DNA of 64,000 nucleotides. Origin: Miltoncostaea sp050250915. GTDB taxonomy: Bacteria > Actinomycetota > Thermoleophilia > Miltoncostaeales > Miltoncostaeaceae. Of the stretch, positions 49,177-56,902 are shown piece by piece. Both the position numbers and the translations under genes were made by a program. The notes beneath the pieces are model-generated. The model was not told the DNA's origin. It saw only the letters and a list, made by a program, of their open reading frames with translations, and did no database searches. Location of the stretch: NCBI GenBank assembly GCA_050250915.1, contig JBFWNT010000014.1, forward strand, positions 1-64,000, in the 5' to 3' direction. Within the stretch, counting starts at the first letter, position 1. Every line of letters starts with the position of its first letter.

Positions 49177-50661
49177 ATGTCGGTGACCCCCTCAGCGGGC
49201 GCGGGCGATGCGGAGCGCCTGCGCGAACTCGGCTACGAGCAGGAGCTGCGGCGGGGCCTGCGCGGCGTCGACAACGTGGTGGTCGGGTTCGCCGCGATCT
49301 CGCCGGTGGTCGCCCTCTACGGGGTGGTCGTGGTGGGCATGGCGGTCGCGGGCGGCGCGTGGCTGTGGATGCTGCCGGTGGCGCTGGCCGGCCAGTGCCT
49401 GCTGCTGGCGGTGTACGCGGAGCTGGCGTCCGAGTTCCCGGTGGCGAACGGCGCCTACCAGTGGACGCGGCGGCTGGTGGGCGTCCGCTATGCGTGGTTC
49501 AACGGCTGGGTGGTGCTGTGCGCCTACGCGGCGGCGAACACCACGATCGCCTACCTGGAGGCGCCGTGGGCGCTCGTGACGATCGGCGTGGAGCCGACGG
49601 CGAACGCGATCGTGGTGACGGGCATGGTGCTGATCGTGGTGTGCGCCCTGGTGAACGCCCGCGGCGTGCACGTGCTGCGGCGGGCGCTGACGGCGGGGAT
49701 CGCCGCGGAGGTGGTCGCGACGGTCGGCGTGGGGGTGGTGCTGCTGCTCGCGTTCCGCGAGCAGGACGTCGGGGTGATGTTCGACACCTTCGGCGCGGAG
49801 TCGCTGTCGGGCGGCTCGACGGCGGCGGCGATGCTGGCGGCGCTGGCGGTTGCCGGATGGGTGTTCCTGGGGTTCGACGCGTGCGGGCTCACGTCGGAGG
49901 AGACGGTGGATGCCGCCCGCCACGTGCCCCGGGCGGTGTGGACGGCGCTGCTGCTGGTGGCGGGCGTCGTGATCCTGAACGCGGTGGCGGTGACGCTGGC
50001 GCATCCCGACCCTGCGGCGGTGGCGGCGGGGTCGGACGCCGATCCGGTGGGGACGGCGGTGGCCGAGTCGTTCGGGTCGTGGGCGTCGCGCCCGTTCGCG
50101 GCGCTGACCCTGATCGCGTTCCTGTCGTGCGGCATGGCCGCCCAGGGGATCACCGCGCGGGCGATCTTCTCGGTCGCCCGCGACGGCGTGCTGCCGGCCA
50201 GCGGGTTCCTGCGGACGGTGAACCGGAGCGGCGTCCCGATCGGCGCGACGGTGGTGACGGCGGTGCTCGCCTGCGCGGGGATGCTGCTGGGGCTCGACTC
50301 GGCGGCGATCGGCTCGGTCATCGCGTTCGGCACCGCCGGCATCTACGCGGCGTTCCTGATGGTGGCGGTCGCGGCCCTCGCCGCCCGGCTCTCCGGGCGC
50401 TGGCGGCCCGGCGGCCACGTCCGCCTGGGCCGCTGGGGCATCCCGATCAACGTGCTCGCCGTCGGCTGGCTGGCCTTCGAGACGGTGAACATCGCGTGGC
50501 CCCGCACGTCCATCGCGCCCCCGGGCGCCCCCTGGTACCAGGTCTGGGCGGCCCCCCTCCTGCTCCTGCTGATCGCGGTCGCCGGCATCGCCTACATGGT
50601 CGCCGCCCGCCCCTGGAGGAGGGTTCCCCCGACCCTGGCGGTGGCCCCGGCGTCCGAGTGA
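49177..50661 (+). CDS. APC-superfamily amino acid/polyamine transporter
   Basis: The 494-residue protein has about 12 membrane helices. GFAAISPVVALYGVVVVGMAVAG carries the unwound helix-1 motif of APC transporters, and ELASEFPVANGAYQWTRRLVG is a characteristic loop. FDACGLTSEETVDAARHVPRAVW is the conserved helix 6 region. The layout suits the amino-acid/choline or GABA-type permease groups; substrate is unknown. Its TGA stop lies inside the left arm of a hairpin (50658-50679). Confidence 0.9.
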   Translation: MSVTPSAGAGDAERLRELGYEQELRRGLRGVDNVVVGFAAISPVVALYGVVVVGMAVAGGAWLWMLPVALAGQCLLLAVYAELASEFPVANGAYQWTRRLVGVRYAWFNGWVVLCAYAAANTTIAYLEAPWALVTIGVEPTANAIVVTGMVLIVVCALVNARGVHVLRRALTAGIAAEVVATVGVGVVLLLAFREQDVGVMFDTFGAESLSGGSTAAAMLAALAVAGWVFLGFDACGLTSEETVDAARHVPRAVWTALLLVAGVVILNAVAVTLAHPDPAAVAAGSDADPVGTAVAESFGSWASRPFAALTLIAFLSCGMAAQGITARAIFSVARDGVLPASGFLRTVNRSGVPIGATVVTAVLACAGMLLGLDSAAIGSVIAFGTAGIYAAFLMVAVAALAARLSGRWRPGGHVRLGRWGIPINVLAVGWLAFETVNIAWPRTSIAPPGAPWYQVWAAPLLLLLIAVAGIAYMVAARPWRRVPPTLAVAPASE

Positions 50662-50679
50662 ACGCGGGGTCGCGTTCAC
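50658..50679 (+). terminator. 9-bp hairpin over the APC stop codon
   Basis: GTGAACGCG (50658-50666) and CGCGTTCAC (50671-50679) are exact reverse complements with a 4-nt loop. The left arm contains the TGA stop. It is the first of several GTTCA/TGAAC dyads in this gap. Confidence 0.55.
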
Positions 50680-50778
50680 GTGAACGGCCCATCAACCCTT
50701 CATCGAGCCGTGGAACGGATCGCCCCGAGTTCACCCGACAGGGCGCGGCGGTTCAAATGAACGTCGGGGTTTCGTTCA
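50659..50778. repeat. Cluster of seven GTTCA/TGAAC half-sites between convergent genes
   Basis: TGAAC occurs at 50659, 50681 and 50758; GTTCA at 50674, 50729, 50751 and 50774. Two pairs form dyads: GTTCACGTGAAC (50674-50685, perfect) and GTTCAAATGAAC (50751-50762). A third, AATGAACG with CGTTCAAT (50756-50780 region), has a 9-nt spacer. Such a density is far above chance in this GC-rich DNA. It lies between the ends of the APC and LAL genes, an odd place for operators; it may act as a bidirectional terminator, a hidden promoter or a protein site. Confidence 0.6.
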
Positions 50779-50804
50779 ATGGACAGCGGGGCCGCGCCCC
50801 GTCC

Positions 50805-53576
50805 TCAGGGGGAGGGCTCCGGGACGGGCGCCTCCCCGGGGGCGCCGAGGGGCATGCCGCGGAGCTGGGAGCGGGCCGTGATCCCGAGCTTGCCGAAGAC
50901 GTTGCGCAGGTGGGCGTCGATCGTCCTCGGCGAGAGGAACAGCTGGGCCGCGACCTCCTTGTTGGTGAAGCCCTGCTGGACGTACCGCGCCACCTGGAGC
51001 TCCTGGGGGGTCAGCGCGGCGGAGGCGACCGGGTCGCGGCGAACGGCCGTCTCCCCCGATGCGCGCAGCTCCGAGCGGGCGCGGTCGGCCCACGGCGTCG
51101 CGCCCAGGCGCTCGAAGGCGGCGAGCGCCGCGCGCAGCTCCTCGCGCGCCTCCACCCTCCGGCGGCTGCGGCGCAGGCGTTCCCCGCGCAGCAGGCGGGT
51201 GCGGGCCCGGCCGAAGACGTCCTCGTCCTCCGGGTGCAGCGCCAGCGCGCGGACGAAGTGGGCGTCGGCCTCGGCGGCGTCCTCCGCGACGATCCCCTCG
51301 CAGCGCGCCAGGATCGCCGCGCCCGTGCGGGGATGCGCCTCGTGCTCGGCCAGGCGGGGCACGGCGGCGCGCGCCTCGTCCATCCGCCCGAGCCGGGCGA
51401 GCGCCTCGATGAGATCGGGCACCGGCACCAGCTCGTTCACGCGGATGCCCATCGCGCGCAGCCGCACGGCGCTGGCCTCCGCCTCCGCGACCGCCAGGTC
51501 CAGGCGCCCGAGCGTCAGCTCCAGCACGCCCGACTGCGCCAGCACCGCCTCGCGGAGGTAGTGCGACCCGACCCGCTCGGCGATGTCGAGGCCCTCCGCG
51601 ACGCCGGCGCGGAACGTCTCCTCGTCGCCCCGGGCCGCGGCGATGACCACCAGCTCGAAGAGGTTCTCGAACACCATCGTCTCCTGACCGAGGTCGCGGG
51701 CCAGCACCACGCCCTCCGTGGCCGTGGTGATCGCGTCCTCCCAGTCGCCGGTCCGGCGCGCCGCCCACGCCGCCATGAACAGCGTGTACGGCAGCATCGC
51801 CACGGCGCCGCGCGCGCGGGCGGCCGCCACCGCGCCCTGCACCAGCGGGCGCGCCTCGGCGCATCGCTCCAGCCAGCAGATCCCGATGACGCCGCGGGTC
51901 GTCAGGTAGGGGTCGGCCGCCAGCTCCGGCGACGCGGCGAAGATCTCCGCCGCGCGCTCGAACATCGGCACGCCCTCGCGCCACAGGCCGCTGATGAACA
52001 GCGCCTCGCCCATGTCGAGGTCGGCCAGGAAGTCGGCGACGCCGCCGTCGCGCGGCGCCAGCGCGCGGGCGCGGCGTGACGCGTCCAGGCACGCCGCCGG
52101 GTCGCCCGCGTAGAGGGCCGCCTCGAACGCGTCGGACAGGATGCGGGTGGCCCGCTCCGGGTCGCGCTCCTCCACCAGCACGGCGGCGTCGCGCAGCAGA
52201 TCGTGGGCGGGCATCGACGGCCCGCCCAGGTGCTGGATGTGGCCGAGCAGGTGGAGCATGTCGGCGCGGAGCACCGGGTCCTGGGCCTCCTGGACCGCGC
52301 CCGCCAGCAGGCGCCGCGCGTGCTCCCCGTGCCCCGAGCGCCAGAACGCCTCCGCCGCGCGCAGCTGCCGTCGCAGCCGCGCGTCCTGGTCGGGGGTGAG
52401 CGCGGCCGCCCGCTCCAGGGCCGACGCCCCCGCCGCGAACCCGGTGCGGTCAAGGGCGTCGTCCGCCGCCCGCTCCAGCGCGGCCGCCACGTCCTCGTCG
52501 GGGCCGAGCGCCGCGGCGGCGAGGTGCCAGACCCGCCGGTTCCCGTCCTCGGCCAGCGCGTCGGCCAGGGCCTTGTGCGCGGCGCGCCGCCGCCCCGACG
52601 GCGCCCCCTGGTAGACGGCGGAGCGCACCAGGGGGTGGCGGAAGTCGATGCGCAGCCCGCTGATGACGACCAGGCCGGAGCGCTCCGCCAGGTCCAGGGC
52701 CTCCGGCCCGGCGCCGAGCGCCTCCGCCGCCTCCATCACCAGCGACACGCGCCGGCTGTCGTCGGCCGCGGCGGCGAGCAGCAGCACCTGGACGTCGTCG
52801 GGCAGCGCCTGCACCCGGTCGAGGTACGTGCGCTCGATCGCCCCCGGCAGCGGCAGCGTGTCGGGCAGGGGCTCCTCGCCGGCGAGCTGGGCACGGCTGA
52901 GGACGGCGGGCATCTCCGACAGGGCCAGGGCGTTGCCGCCCGCCTGCTCCACGATCAGCGCGCGCACGAAGGGGGCCAGCGTGGTGCCGGCGCGCTCCTC
53001 CACCAGGGCGGCCGCGTCGTCGGGCGCCAGGCCCTCGACGGTGACGCTGGGCAGCCCGCGCCCGTCGAAGTGCCGCTCGTCGCCCTCGCGGGCGGAGATG
53101 AGGACGGCGATCCCCTCACCGCCGAGGCGCCGGGCCACGAACTCGAGGGCGTCGGAGGAGGGCGTGTCCAGCCACTGGGCGTCGTCGACCAGGCACAGCA
53201 CCGGTCGCCGCTCCGACAGCTCCGACAGCAGCGTCAGGCACGCCGCGGAGATCAGGAAGCGGTCGTCGCCGCCGCGCTCGGCCATGCCGAGCGCGCCCAG
53301 CAGCGCGGCGGCCTGCGGGCCGGGGAGCCGGTCCACGAGGTCCAGGGCGGGGCGCACCAGCTGGTGGAGGCCGGCGAACGGGAGCTCCACCTCCGACTCG
53401 ATGCCGCGGACGGTGAGCACGTGCATGTCGGTTGCTCGCTCGCGCGCGTCCTCGAGGAGCGCGGTCTTGCCCACGCCCGCCTCGCCGCGCAGCACCAGAG
53501 TGCCGCTGCGCGATGCGCGCGCATCATCGAGCAGGGCCCCGATCCGGGACCGCTCGGCGTCCCGGCCGACGAGCAT
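50805..53576 (-). CDS. LuxR-family LAL regulator 1 (AAA ATPase, LuxR HTH)
   Basis: The 923-residue protein has an N-terminal STAND/AAA ATPase with Walker A GEAGVGKTAL (residues 31-40), Walker B PVLCLVDDAQWLD, a long helical repeat region with tetratricopeptide-like pairs and a C-terminal LuxR HTH (LTPQELQVARYVQQGFTNKEVAAQLFLSPRTIDAHLRNVF). LAL proteins are large ATP-dependent transcription activators (MalT-like). A TACGAT element 6 nt upstream of ATG 53576 points to a leaderless mRNA. It is about 900 residues like its two neighbours but more diverged from them than they are from each other. Confidence 0.92.
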   Translation of the reverse strand: MLVGRDAERSRIGALLDDARASRSGTLVLRGEAGVGKTALLEDARERATDMHVLTVRGIESEVELPFAGLHQLVRPALDLVDRLPGPQAAALLGALGMAERGGDDRFLISAACLTLLSELSERRPVLCLVDDAQWLDTPSSDALEFVARRLGGEGIAVLISAREGDERHFDGRGLPSVTVEGLAPDDAAALVEERAGTTLAPFVRALIVEQAGGNALALSEMPAVLSRAQLAGEEPLPDTLPLPGAIERTYLDRVQALPDDVQVLLLAAAADDSRRVSLVMEAAEALGAGPEALDLAERSGLVVISGLRIDFRHPLVRSAVYQGAPSGRRRAAHKALADALAEDGNRRVWHLAAAALGPDEDVAAALERAADDALDRTGFAAGASALERAAALTPDQDARLRRQLRAAEAFWRSGHGEHARRLLAGAVQEAQDPVLRADMLHLLGHIQHLGGPSMPAHDLLRDAAVLVEERDPERATRILSDAFEAALYAGDPAACLDASRRARALAPRDGGVADFLADLDMGEALFISGLWREGVPMFERAAEIFAASPELAADPYLTTRGVIGICWLERCAEARPLVQGAVAAARARGAVAMLPYTLFMAAWAARRTGDWEDAITTATEGVVLARDLGQETMVFENLFELVVIAAARGDEETFRAGVAEGLDIAERVGSHYLREAVLAQSGVLELTLGRLDLAVAEAEASAVRLRAMGIRVNELVPVPDLIEALARLGRMDEARAAVPRLAEHEAHPRTGAAILARCEGIVAEDAAEADAHFVRALALHPEDEDVFGRARTRLLRGERLRRSRRRVEAREELRAALAAFERLGATPWADRARSELRASGETAVRRDPVASAALTPQELQVARYVQQGFTNKEVAAQLFLSPRTIDAHLRNVFGKLGITARSQLRGMPLGAPGEAPVPEPSP

Positions 53577-53582
53577 GCCGGG

Positions 53583-53588
53583 ATCGTA
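53583..53588 (-). promoter_or_regulatory. -10 element of the LAL 1 gene
   Basis: Reverse-strand TACGAT (complement of 53583-53588) lies 6 nt ahead of ATG 53576, fitting a leaderless start. The same hexamer stands before the LAL 3 gene. Confidence 0.55.
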
Positions 53589-53639
53589 CGACGGCCCGTC
53601 CGGCGGCGTCGATGCGCCGCCGGACCGGGCCGTGGGCCG

Positions 53640-54098
53640 TCAGGACGCGACGGGGATGTCGCAGCCGGAGCCGTCGAACGTCTCGTGGAACGCCTCCGGG
53701 TAGGCGGCGAGCTCGTCCTCCAGGTCGGCGAGGTTCTCGGCGGCGGTGTTGTCGCCGTCCAGGTCCTCGACCGCGTAGTAGAGGTCCCAGTAGGCCTCGG
53801 TGAGCGGGTTGTCGTACGCGTTCACCCACTCGTCCAGCTCCTCGTCGAGGTCGTCGACGGCGCCGCTGATGTCGTCGTAGGCGTCGTCGAGCTGGTCGTT
53901 CGTGGCCGTGAGCGGGTTCAGGCCCTCGTAGCTCACGATGGTGGTGCGCAGGTCCTCGAGGCTCGTACAGACGTCGGCCTTCGCCGACTCCGTGTCCTCG
54001 AATGCGAGCGCGTTCACCGTGATGACCGCGCCGCCTGCGAGGGCGCCCCCGCAGAGGGTGACGGCGATGATGGAGCGCATCTTGTCCGAGATCTTCAT
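53640..54098 (-). CDS. Small acidic secreted/anchored protein of unknown function
   Basis: The 152-residue protein has a signal-anchor (MRSIIAVTLCGGALAGGAVI) and a strongly acidic, helical mature part rich in Asp, Glu, Leu and Tyr (DQLDDAYDDISGAVDDLDEE, YYAVEDLDGDNTAAENLADL) with Cys in VCTSLEDL and SGCDIP at its ends. CAGGAG precedes ATG 54098. I do not recognise a family. It lies between two LAL regulators reading the same way, which suggests it is controlled by or reports to them. Confidence 0.7.
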   Translation of the reverse strand: MKISDKMRSIIAVTLCGGALAGGAVITVNALAFEDTESAKADVCTSLEDLRTTIVSYEGLNPLTATNDQLDDAYDDISGAVDDLDEELDEWVNAYDNPLTEAYWDLYYAVEDLDGDNTAAENLADLEDELAAYPEAFHETFDGSGCDIPVAS

Positions 54099-54186
54099 GG
54101 CGGTTCTCCTGGTGGGGTGGGTGCCGCCGCCACCATGGGAGCCGCCCGCCGCACCGGCATCGGCGAGATCTGCCGAACCGCCCTGA

Positions 54187-56901
54187 TCAGGCGGGGATGG
54201 GGATGTCCCGGAGCGCCCTCCTGGAGTCGATCCCGAGCTTCGCGAAAACGCCGCGCAGGTGCGCGTCGATCGTCCGCGGGGAGAGGTACAGCTGGGCCGC
54301 GACCTCCTTGTTGGTGAGGCCCTGCGCCACCAGCCGGGCGATCTGCCGCTCCTGCGGGGTCAGCGCGTCCGCCGCCTCCGGCGTGCGGCGGCGGGCGGTC
54401 TCGCCGGACGCGCGCAGCTCCGCGCGGGCCCGCTCGGCCCACGGCTCGGCGCCGAGCGCCTCGAAGCCCTCGAGCGCCGCCCGCAGCTGCTCGCGCGCGG
54501 CCACCCGCTGCCCCAGGCGCCGCAGGTGCCGGCCGAACTGGAGCTGCACCCGCGCGTGGTCGAACGGGCGCGACCCGTCCGCCTCGGCGAGCGCCTCCTC
54601 GAACAGCGCCGTCGCCTCGTCGCCCTCCGCCAGGAGCGCCTTCATCGCGGCCAGGCGCCGCCGGCCGGCGGGCAGCGACGCCGCCCGCGCCTCCCACGTC
54701 GCGAGGGCGTCCTGCACCTGGTCGGGGCGCCCCGCCAGCAGGGCCGCCTCCATCCGGTCGGGCGCCATCGTCACCGCGGCCGGGTCGGCGGGGTCGGCCG
54801 TGCCGTCCAGGCGCCGGGAGGCGTCCTCCCACCGCCCCTCGCCCATGTCGGCGAGCGCCATCGCGTAGATCGCCGGCGAGCCGAGCAGCTGTATCCGCGG
54901 CCGGAACACCTCGATGATGGCGCCGCCGAGCTCGCGTGCGCGGTCCGGTCGGCCGGTCACGGCGGCGACCACGGCCTGCGCCGTCATCGCCATGGCCTCG
55001 AAGTTCTCGGCGCCGATCTCGCGCGAGAGGGCGACCGCCTCCTCCGCGGGCCCCGCGGCGTCGGCGTAGCGCTGGGCGAACACCGCTCGGTGGATCGCGA
55101 GGATCGCGAGCGCCTCCGTCAGGGATGCGAGCTCGCCGCGCGGGCGCGCGAGCTCGGCGCCGCGCACCAGGAGCTCCTCGAACGCGTCGGGGTCGCCGAG
55201 CCAGACGGCGGCGCCCGACGCCCAGAGCACGTGCCGGGCGTCGTCGGACCCCCGGCCCCACGCCACCGTCCGGGCGAGCGCGGGCGCCGCCCCCTCGAAG
55301 TCGCCGGCGAGGGTGGCGATGAACCCCCGCACCGCGTCCGCGAGGGCGCGTGACGTCGGGGACAGCCCGTCCTCGGCGATGCCGTCGATCGCGGCGCCGA
55401 TGCCGGCCGCCGCGCCGGCGTCGGCGGCGTACCACGCCGACGCGGTCCCGTACATGAGCAGCTCCACGGCGACGTCCGGATCCGTGTCGGCCAGCTCCGC
55501 CGCGACCCGGACCAGCTCGGGCACGGCCTCCGCCGGCGAGCCGATGCGCCAGGCCGCACCGCAGCGGACGCGCGCGAGCACCGCCCGCATCTGCGGGTCG
55601 GCGTCGCGCGGCTCCACGGCGTCCGCCGTCGCCAGCGCCTCGGCGTCGCGGCCGCCCAGGCTCAGCGCGCGCGCCGCCCGGGTGAGCCGCGCCGCGCGCT
55701 CCGGGCCACCGGACGTCAGCTCGGCGGCGCGCGCCCACGCCCGGGCGGCCGCCTGCTGTCCGCCGCGCTCCTCGGCGCGCGCGGCGGCCGCCTCCAGCTC
55801 GCGCAGCGCCGCCGCGTCCTCGCCGATCGCCCCGGCCGCGAGGTGCCACGCCCGGCGGTCGGCGCGCGACGGGTCGTCCTCGAGGGCCGCCGCCAGCGCG
55901 AGATGCGCCGCCCGCCGCTCGCCCGACGTCGCCGCCCCGTAGACCGCCGAGCGCACCAGCGGGTGGCGGAACCCCACGCGCGTGCCGCGCACCTGGAGCA
56001 GCCCGCTGCGCTCCGCGGCGTCCAGCGCGTCGCCGTCGGCGCCGAGCGCCGCCGCCGCGCGGGTCACCACGCCCAGGTCCTGGGAGTCGTCGGCGGCGGC
56101 CACCAGCAGCAGGGTCTCGGCGGGCGGGGAGAGGCGGGCGACCCGGCTCGCGAACGCGGCCTCCAGCTGCCGGGTCATCGGCAGGGCATCGGGGAGCGGC
56201 TCGGCTCCCGAGAGCTGGCCGGCGCTCATCGCCGCGGGCATCTCGACCAGGGCCAGGGCGTTGCCGCGCGCGTAGTCCACCAGCCGCTCGCGCACCGCCG
56301 CGCTCGCCCCGCCCGCCGCCTCCTCCACCAGCGCGTGGGCGGCCTCGTCGCTCAGGCCGTGGAGCATCAGCGAGTCGATCCCGTCGCCGGGGAAGCGCCG
56401 CACGTCGCCCTCCCGCGCGCCGAACAGCAGCACGATCCCCTCCGAGCCCAGGCGCCGGGCCACGAACTGGAGCGCCTCGGACGACGCCGCGTCCAGCCAG
56501 TGGGCGTCGTCCACCAGGCACAGCACCGGCCGCGACTCGGCGAGGTCGGACAGCAGGGTGAGGCACGCGGAGTAGACGAGGAACCGCTCGCCGGCCTCGC
56601 CCTCCGCCATCCCCAGGGCGGCGCCGAGGGCCCGTGCCTGCGGCTCGGGCAGGTCGTCGAGACGGTCGAGGGCGGGGCGCAGCAGCCCGTACAGGCCCGC
56701 GTAGGCGAGCTCGGCCTCCGACTCGATCCCGCGCGTCGACAGCACCCGCATGTCGGTCGCACGCTCCCGCGTGTCGTCGATCAGCGCGGTCTTGCCCACC
56801 CCCGCCTCGCCGCGGATCACCAGCGCGGCGCTGCGCGACGACCGCGCGCCCTCCAGGAGCGCGCCGATGGCGTCCCGCTCGGCGTCCCGGCCGTGGAGCA
56901 C
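54187..56901 (-). CDS. LuxR-family LAL regulator 2
   Basis: The 904-residue protein has Walker A GEAGVGKTAL near residue 30, Walker B PVLCLVDDAHWLDAASSEAL, helical repeats and the LuxR HTH LTPQERQIARLVAQGLTNKE with LYLSPRTIDAHLRGVFAKLG. Long stretches match LAL 3 closely (ARSSRSAALVIRGEAG, YARGNALALVEMPAAMS, PLPDALPMTRQLEAAF), so the two arose by recent tandem duplication. GTG 56901 lies 1 nt after the LAL 3 stop and aligns with the starts of both paralogues; GTG 56940 would overlap LAL 3. Confidence 0.92.
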   Translation of the reverse strand: MLHGRDAERDAIGALLEGARSSRSAALVIRGEAGVGKTALIDDTRERATDMRVLSTRGIESEAELAYAGLYGLLRPALDRLDDLPEPQARALGAALGMAEGEAGERFLVYSACLTLLSDLAESRPVLCLVDDAHWLDAASSEALQFVARRLGSEGIVLLFGAREGDVRRFPGDGIDSLMLHGLSDEAAHALVEEAAGGASAAVRERLVDYARGNALALVEMPAAMSAGQLSGAEPLPDALPMTRQLEAAFASRVARLSPPAETLLLVAAADDSQDLGVVTRAAAALGADGDALDAAERSGLLQVRGTRVGFRHPLVRSAVYGAATSGERRAAHLALAAALEDDPSRADRRAWHLAAGAIGEDAAALRELEAAAARAEERGGQQAAARAWARAAELTSGGPERAARLTRAARALSLGGRDAEALATADAVEPRDADPQMRAVLARVRCGAAWRIGSPAEAVPELVRVAAELADTDPDVAVELLMYGTASAWYAADAGAAAGIGAAIDGIAEDGLSPTSRALADAVRGFIATLAGDFEGAAPALARTVAWGRGSDDARHVLWASGAAVWLGDPDAFEELLVRGAELARPRGELASLTEALAILAIHRAVFAQRYADAAGPAEEAVALSREIGAENFEAMAMTAQAVVAAVTGRPDRARELGGAIIEVFRPRIQLLGSPAIYAMALADMGEGRWEDASRRLDGTADPADPAAVTMAPDRMEAALLAGRPDQVQDALATWEARAASLPAGRRRLAAMKALLAEGDEATALFEEALAEADGSRPFDHARVQLQFGRHLRRLGQRVAAREQLRAALEGFEALGAEPWAERARAELRASGETARRRTPEAADALTPQERQIARLVAQGLTNKEVAAQLYLSPRTIDAHLRGVFAKLGIDSRRALRDIPIPA

Positions 56902-56902
56902 G

